64,000 nucleotides of DNA, taken from assembly GCF_030272615.1 (NCBI RefSeq), contig NC_081412.1, positions 543,320,335-543,384,334 on the forward strand. Reading direction: 5' to 3'. Source of the stretch: Cryptomeria japonica. Its lineage: Eukaryota; Streptophyta; Pinopsida; Cupressales; Cupressaceae. The notes beneath the pieces are model-generated. The model was not told the origin of the DNA. It ran no database searches and saw nothing but the letters and a program-made list of their open reading frames with translations. Positions 58,201 to 64,000 of this stretch are shown here, one piece after another (within the stretch, counting starts at the first letter, position 1; each line of letters begins with the position of its first letter). A program made the translations under genes and the position numbers.

Positions 58201-58620
58201 ATCCTCCATCGGTTAATTAAACCTTTTCAATATGACTTAGGGGAGCATAATGGTAAATCCACCTCTAGACCCCTTGAAATGAATGTGTGATAAGAGAATT
58301 TGAATGCATGAAATTTTGATAACTTTTTGTCAATCAATTGTCAACCGATTTTAAATCTATGTATCTTTAAGCGGTGAAATTAGGGTTTGCAACCCTAACG
58401 AGAGACAATTAATGTAGTAGGTAAAAAGGATAAAAGCGTGTTTTCACTTTGTTATTTTTACCCTAATGCATTCGAGAAAGAAATTTTGAGCACTTGCAAA
58501 GCTAAGAAAAGATTGTTGGTTGATATTTGTCGAAGCTGCATTGTATAATCAAGCTGATTTAAAGGTTGGAGAAGACTGAACTGGTCTGCACTTGGGCATT
58601 AAACTGGTAAACGAGGTAGC

Positions 58621-60582
58621 ATGTGTGAAATAAGGTATTTATTTGAAAAGTCTTGCTTCAAATCTAGTTTATTTGAAATGGCATCATCTTCCAAACCTGT
58701 AGAGAGATTAATGATAACATCTAAACCTATGGAAGTTGTTGAAGTGGAACAAATTGTGTCATCTAATGCATTATCACAAGTTCCTAGTGGTGTTACAGTG
58801 AAAGGAGATTTGTCTAGCTACATTGATTGCAATATTGAGGATTTAGGATTATTGTCAATATACACTCAATTAAAATCCCTTTGCAATGAAAATGGGAAGA
58901 TTCAATCAGAATATTCTAGGGTTTATGAAAAAGGTTTTCATAACGCAGTTTACTTTCTTGAAGATTTTGAAGAAGAACACATCTGAATTATTTTGAGTCG
59001 AGTTCATGGGGAGAACATGTATTTGGAAAGAACTCATACTATAAAAAAGGAAGCCATTCAGGCTGTAACTAGTTTTTACTCAACTGGTGAAGTACCTGTG
59101 CTGAGGCATATTTCAAAAGAGATAGTATACACTTTAATCAGATCAACATCTGATAAGCATGCTTTTTCTGTCAATAACATCAGGGACCTAGTGGTAAAAT
59201 TGGCGGCTATGGTTATAGGCTATCGAGTATTTTATTCTAGCAGATTAAATAGTGTTCCATCAATAGCGGTGCATACTGCTTAGAAGATGATAGCTGAAAA
59301 TGCTAATTATGACCTATGTGAGGCCATAAGGAGCCAATTAATGTTAAATGTGCAGTCTATCAAGAAGGACAGTAGTCTAAAGTTCAAATTTGGATAGTTA
59401 CTAATTGGTCTATTCTTTTATTTCCAAAATTTCCTACCGGGAGTAGGTGATCTTGAGTGGTCTAAGGATCTACCAGTATTTGCCCAGATCAAGAAAAATA
59501 TCAAGGCTGTGAAGAACACCTTTTCTGCTACAATGAACAAATACTTCAATGAGTTTCAAAAGAAAATGAGCATGAGATCAAGATATCCTGAGGATGTGGT
59601 AAAACACTTTGCTAAGGAAATTTTTTTCACAGTTACCACTATTTTTTGTTTTATGGAGGCAACTGATCCTAGAAAAAAAGAAATACAAGATATGAGTTAT
59701 GGGGTTAACTATGACTTACTGATTGGTTATGCTAATAACCTGTTAGCATCTCCAAAGGACAAAAAGAAGGCAAAATTGGATATTGTTGAAGTTCAAATTG
59801 CACAAGCTGAAACTAGTATTCTTCCTACCACAAGTGGTAAAGGTAAAAAAAAAAGGTTGACCAAGCACCTCCGGTGATGAAGAATACAAGAGTGACACGA
59901 AGTGTCCAAACCCAAAAGGAACCAACACCTAAACTTATGCTAAGAAAGAGAATGCATCAAAGAAAAGAGGTTGAAAACTAATTCTCCAAGAAGAATCTCA
60001 GGGAATTGACACTGAGGAAGAACCCAAGAAGATGAAAGCAATCCACAGAGTAGCTAAGCAAGTGAAGGAAGTGCCAAAGGCAACTGTGCCTTTTGATATC
60101 TCAACTTACAAGCCTGAAACCCAATTTGAAAGAATAGTGAAGACATTAGGGAGAAATAGATTTGACAATGTCAAAGAATATTTTGATTCTTTCATTGAAG
60201 ATGAGAAGGAGAAAATCATTCAACGAGTAATCAATCATTTGTGTCATTACAATAGATTACCACATGATCTTGAAAAGGATATCTCTAATTCTTTGTACAC
60301 TATTGTTTTGAATAAATGGGAGAAGCTGTAAAGAAGGAAATATAAATTATAGATGAGATGTTTGTGCAATATTTTCCTAAATTGTCCAAGGATGAACTAA
60401 ATGTATTGGTTGATAAGTATAAAATTCATTTTTCTTACAAAGCAAAAAGATTGAAGCTACTTAGTAGAAAGAGGCAAATTATTGAGACTAAGACTCATCA
60501 AATAGCCTGTAATGTGTATGTGCACAAAGATGTTGGTCAGAAAAGTGGACACCACCCAAAAAAAATATGGAAAAGCAAGTAG
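58621..60582 (+). pseudogene. Plant transposon / gag-like relic ORF without recognisable enzyme
   Basis: Segments in near-register are 58,621-58,986 (VERLMITSKPMEVVEVEQIV, GDLSSYIDCNIEDLGLLSIY), 58,993-59,283 (YLERTHTIKKEAIQAVTSFY, STGEVPVLRHISKEIVYTLI), the TAG-interrupted continuation (KDSSLKFKFG.LLIGLFFYF) and 59,509-59,877 (YFNEFQKKMSMRSRYPEDVV) with a basic end (GKGKKKRLTKHL). A charged tail follows at 60,032-60,582. The THxITKxAI / VTsxxxTGEVP / IRDLVVKL layout is one I associate with mobile-element ORFs of large plant genomes. The 58.2-58.6 kb upstream has no gene. Stops at 58,984, 59,281, 59,396 and 60,329 make it a relic. Confidence 0.5.
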
Positions 60583-60783
60583 CATGTACGCGGTTCTAAA
60601 ATTTTGAATTCATCATGTACTCGCTTAGGCTTGTTGCTCCCGAGCCTAGAGAAGGTAGCGCATACATGTTTTTTGGGAAAGTAGCGCGTACATGCTACCT
60701 CTAAGAAAATGAGCGTATACGTGCTACTTATAGGAAAATGAGCGCGTACGCACTAATAATCCCAAGAGAACCACGTACATAGT
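60581..60783. repeat. GTAGCGCGTACATGCTAC-type palindromic repeat cluster
   Basis: AGCATGTACGCGGTTCT (60,581) faces AGAACCACGTACAT (60,767) in inverted orientation. Between them are gtagcgcatacatg, gtagcgcgtacatgctac, gagcgtatacgtgctac and gagcgcgtacgcacta. This is CpG-rich palindromic DNA directly before a gene homologous to the 23.8-kb one, which itself lies inside a transposon with palindromic subterminal repeats. Confidence 0.7.
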
Positions 60784-60905
60784 GCCTGTCAATTTAAAAA
60801 AAAAAATTGGGTCTTATTTTCCCATGAATAGTGCGTTTTTACTTTGATTTTTCTTCATTTTCTCTCCTAAACCGCAAACGAGGTGCTACATTTCTCCTCC
60901 ATACT

Positions 60906-63900
60906 ATGGATCACGGTTAGTTTTTGTTTATTTTTTTCTTTCTTTCCTATTTGTTCAATTTGTTTTGTATTTTGAATTTAATTTCATTAATTTTGATTAG
61001 GTTTTTTCTTTTTTCATTTCAAAAACCAGATTCTTCTAATCCACAACAAGAACAACCAGATTCACCACCTGAAACCCACAAGATACATCCCCAATTCCTC
61101 CTTTTGACCACACACCTGTAACACAAGAGCAATTAATTAATCAGTTAGGACAAAATACGTCTAAAATCAATAGACTGATTGTTAAATTGAAAACATCCAA
61201 ACTTGAGAATCATCAATCCCTTGCCACTAGCCTAGAAACATTAGCTAGTGGTGTCGTAGTTGTTTCTACACAAATTACCAAATGGGGAAGCTTTAGGGAT
61301 AGGTGTCATCAATTCTATGCCGATGGGCTATCATATAAAGGAGTAAGAAAGAAAAATTTAGTAAACAACAAATATATGCCCTTTTTGTTGATCCCAAAAT
61401 TGGTTAGTCATTGCCTCTTAATAGAAAGAGGTTTCCCATACATTAGTGTACCAATATGCAGACAAAGAATCTTTTTTGGGAGAGGTGGTGGATGGTCTTT
61501 GATGATCCACCTTGTAATAATTATGAGGTGCCATTATATTTTTTGAGAAAAGTATATTGTGAGTTTGTGCGCAATGTGCGCTCAAACTATTTTGACATGA
61601 GAGAGTTCCATGGTAGAGGTGGTGTCTCTGCCCAAGATAGACCTAGAGCTTGTAGGCGATTACCCGCAAAGAGTCATCGCCCCCTAGAACCCAAACCCAA
61701 GGTACATCAGGCTGTCCTAGTAGAGCTGAAAGATTCAATGGAGCTACAGACTCTTCAGGCGGCCACAACATTGACTGGTGCCATCATCCAGCATGGGACA
61801 TCATTAGTGCACCCTATTGTATTGGATGATGAAGCATTAGTTGCTCTAGGTGGTGACAGAGAGCCCATCCAACATATGTGTGTCAGTTGCTTGAGGATAT
61901 GCTTGGGGATAGATGATGCAGTTGGTGCAGATGGATCCTTATCTCATCTATGCATGATTTGTGGGAGTAGATGTCAGGCCCACATGGTGGAGGATTTCGC
62001 GCTGACAGATGAGTTGATGGACATGGTGTTTGCCCATGAGCGACAAACACAGGTGTGTTTATTTGAATTCATAGCATTTTATTTATCAGTCACTTTAAAT
62101 TTGTAATTACATAAATGAATTTTCATTTATACATCGATTTAAATTGAGACAAATAATATGCATTTCAGGATGCAGCAGTAATATCCCATACTCCTCCCTT
62201 AGTTACTATAGCTGCAACTTCGATGCCTGAGGTATAAATTTTGTAACATGTTAAAATAGAATAGTACACTTTGAATTCAAAAAAATACAAGATATACTAA
62301 CTATCTTTAATGCTTGGTCTAATTTTTGGTTTGTAGGTGTTGACAGGGGACCAAATGTCCCAGATTGATGACATCACGCTCTCAGCAATCAGTTTTGGCC
62401 TACAAGGCTATACGGTATCATATTTTGTACAACCCTTTTTATGTATTGTTTTGATGAAATATGCAAGTCATTTCATTTTAGATTTTTAAAATTATGTTTA
62501 ATTTATTATCTATACTAATTTATCATGTTAATTTTGTTTTTTTAGGGTACCCCCTTCACGTCTAGGGCTCGTCCTAAGAAAAAGAATTCCGCGAAGATGC
62601 CAAAATGTGGGAAGAAGGTTGAAGAGGGGAAAACAGATTTGAAGGTCAAATGATAAAAAACATAATGAAATAAACATGCAAAATGCTAAAATATCATGAA
62701 AAGACCATTTCACCTTTCTATTTTACCTTCTCCTTCGGATTGAGCTTGATGAAGTGAAGGCGCCCCTTGATAATGCTCCACTTGATGTGCTCCTTTGATT
62801 GCTGGATGTGGATGGCTCTCCAATGTTGTGCACAAATGGAATGGATTTGAAAAATGATAAGGATGAGATGATCAAGTTGCCAAGATGATTTCTTGGGCTC
62901 AAAAGGGCAGCATAAACTTACTGGATTTCAAGATGTTCAAATGAAGGGATGGAGCCCTTTATTTATAGGAAGAGGAGAGAGAAATGGATGCCTAGGATGG
63001 ATTCGAGATGAAGGGCTAAGATTTACTTGTGAGCTCACACAAGGTCCAAGAGAGGGTGTGGAGACCAAGAAGTATGCCTTAAAGGCATTTCGTATCTCCA
63101 CACTCCACAAGATGCATTGGAGGAATTAAAAATTCTCCAAAAAAGGATATCATGTGGATTGGAGGAATAAAAATGAATTAAAAATTCCTTGGGAGGCAGG
63201 ATACCTAGATGAATGTGTGATTTCAAAAATCTTACATTCACCTAGGAAAAGAGCATTTAAAGCTAGTGGCTAGATGAAAAGGACAAAGAGTTGACTTTGT
63301 GGCTAATCATCCTGATAAGCTATTAATGACTCATTAGGAGGGGGATTAGAGGAAATGTTAGGTGGGATTAATATTTTTAGGAGAATTTGACTAGGAGCAA
63401 GAATGAGTGGAGGGAATAAAAAATTAGAAGAATAATGTTAAGTGAGTTTAGGGAGTTTCTAGAAGAATGAATTAAGAAGATGATTTGTAGGAATCATGTA
63501 GGTTAACTAATTAATTGAAATTAATTAGCTAAGAGGAAGATTTGTGAGGATTTGATTTTTTTAGAAGAAGAAAGAAAGTGATTGATTTATTAAATAAATC
63601 AATCATATGCTATAGTGACAATATTAATTATATTTAATTAATATTGAGAGGAATTTGAATTAACATAATTAATTAATTAATTATGTGAGGCATTAAAAAT
63701 AATTAAAATAATTATTTTTAAGTGTCTACAAAGGTAGTTGAACACATTTTTAGTTGTACAATTTTTTAAGAATATTGAAATCAAGTATTAGTTGGGGTTT
63801 GTAGATTGATTAGTATTTTTTGTCTATTTTACATGTACAACAGCCATTGAGCTATGTGGATTTGTTGAATGCACCTGATTCATTCATGGATCAAGAGAGG

Positions 63901-63906
63901 GCGGAG
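60906..63906 (+). pseudogene. Multi-exon unknown gene, homologue of 23.8-25.5 kb, continues off the right edge
   Basis: Exons: 60,906-60,915 (MDH, then GT); 61,030-62,052; 62,169-62,231 (DAAVISHTPPLVTIAA); 62,337-62,414 (QMSQIDDITLSAISFG); 62,546-62,644 (RARPKKKNSAKMPKCGKK, basic, NLS-like); 63,844-63,906 (PLSYVDLLNAPDSFMDQE). The last four introns are all phase 0 with GT/AG borders, and exons 3-6 have no stop. The large exon holds a helical N-terminus (EQLINQLGQNTSKINRLIVK), EVPLYFLRKVYCEF...NYFDM...GRGG, paired CVSCLRIC / CMICGSRC clusters and LMDMVFAHE before the intron. Two apparent frameshifts (about 61,078 and 61,460-61,500) break exon 2. They could be decay or sequence error, so a functional gene is not fully excluded. 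Role unknown. Confidence 0.6.
62651..63730 (-). mobile_element. LTR-like insertion in the last visible intron
   Basis: Read on the minus strand it begins TGTAGACACTTAAAAATAAT, typical of plant gypsy LTRs, and ends tttttatca, about 1,080 bp with TG...CA ends. The flanking 5-mers (tcaaa / aaggt) do not match, so the exact ends are uncertain. Without it the intron would be about 120 bp, similar to the other introns of the gene (100-130 bp), which supports it being an insertion. Confidence 0.5.
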
Positions 63907-64000
63907 GTATGTATCTCTACTTTATTTTCATGATTTCATGATCATACGCACGCGTACATGTAAACTTGTGATATATTTTAATCTTATAATTTTTTCATAC

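Noticed and set aside
1-64000. tRNA, rRNA, CRISPR or bacterial-type operon signals
   Set aside because: Nothing convincing was seen. The primer-site matches to tRNA-Met belong to LTR elements. Repeats such as the 43-bp array lack unique equal spacers.

Overview
The window is nuclear DNA of a land plant, most likely a seed plant with a very large genome such as a conifer or other gymnosperm (moderate confidence). The evidence is AT-rich sequence, spliced relic genes, a plant-type glutamate receptor-like (GLR) gene, plant L1-type LINEs, copia-type LTRs with initiator-Met tRNA primer sites, and several levels of nested insertion. I see no intact, clearly functional gene. Every recognisable coding region is interrupted by stops, frameshifts or insertions, or runs off the window.

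Region by region: 0.2-3.3 kb holds coiled-coil gene relics and minisatellites. 4.8-7.9 kb (-) is a spliced Mutator-like (MULE) transposase relic with DDE and SWIM motifs. 8.65-11.37 kb (+) is a long relic ORF of the plant transposon / mobile-domain kind. 13.3-14.0 kb (-) is an unrecognised two-exon relic. Palindromic GTGTTAGTC/GACTAACAC repeats are scattered from 1.9 to 16.5 kb around these genes. A LINE endonuclease fragment lies at 18.8-19.2 kb.

19,849-32,499 is a 12.65-kb DNA transposon. It has 32-bp terminal inverted repeats, subterminal TCGATCGAA-like motifs, large mirrored CT/GA arrays, a 0.75-kb foldback, a (-) strand transposase with a DFAENYSF motif, and a (+) strand spliced second gene. 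Its borders are supported because it splits an LTR whose uninterrupted relative sits at 35,988-36,446. A homologue of the second gene lies at 60.9-63.9 kb and runs off the right edge.

37,806-47,031 (-) is a near full-length LINE between 10-bp target-site duplications. It carries ORF1 (DUF4283 and a damaged zinc knuckle), ORF2 (endonuclease, RT, zf-RVT, RNase H) and, unusually, a third ORF downstream of RNase H. Two more partial copies of that third ORF occur at 53.5-55.7 kb (-) and 34.8-35.9 kb (+). A solo LTR with a perfect TAATA duplication sits inside the RT.

48.8-53.54 kb (-) is a GLR pseudogene whose exons can be placed to the base. A 2,599-bp non-autonomous LTR retrotransposon with 508-bp LTRs splits its ligand-binding exon, a LINE abuts its upstream end, and a LINE fragment with a 16-bp duplication lies in its 3' flank. 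55.75-58.2 kb is the 5' end of a copia-like element (LTR, primer site, gag with four zinc knuckles). 58.6-60.6 kb is another mobile-domain-type relic. The features together give a relative insertion chronology rather than a working pathway.
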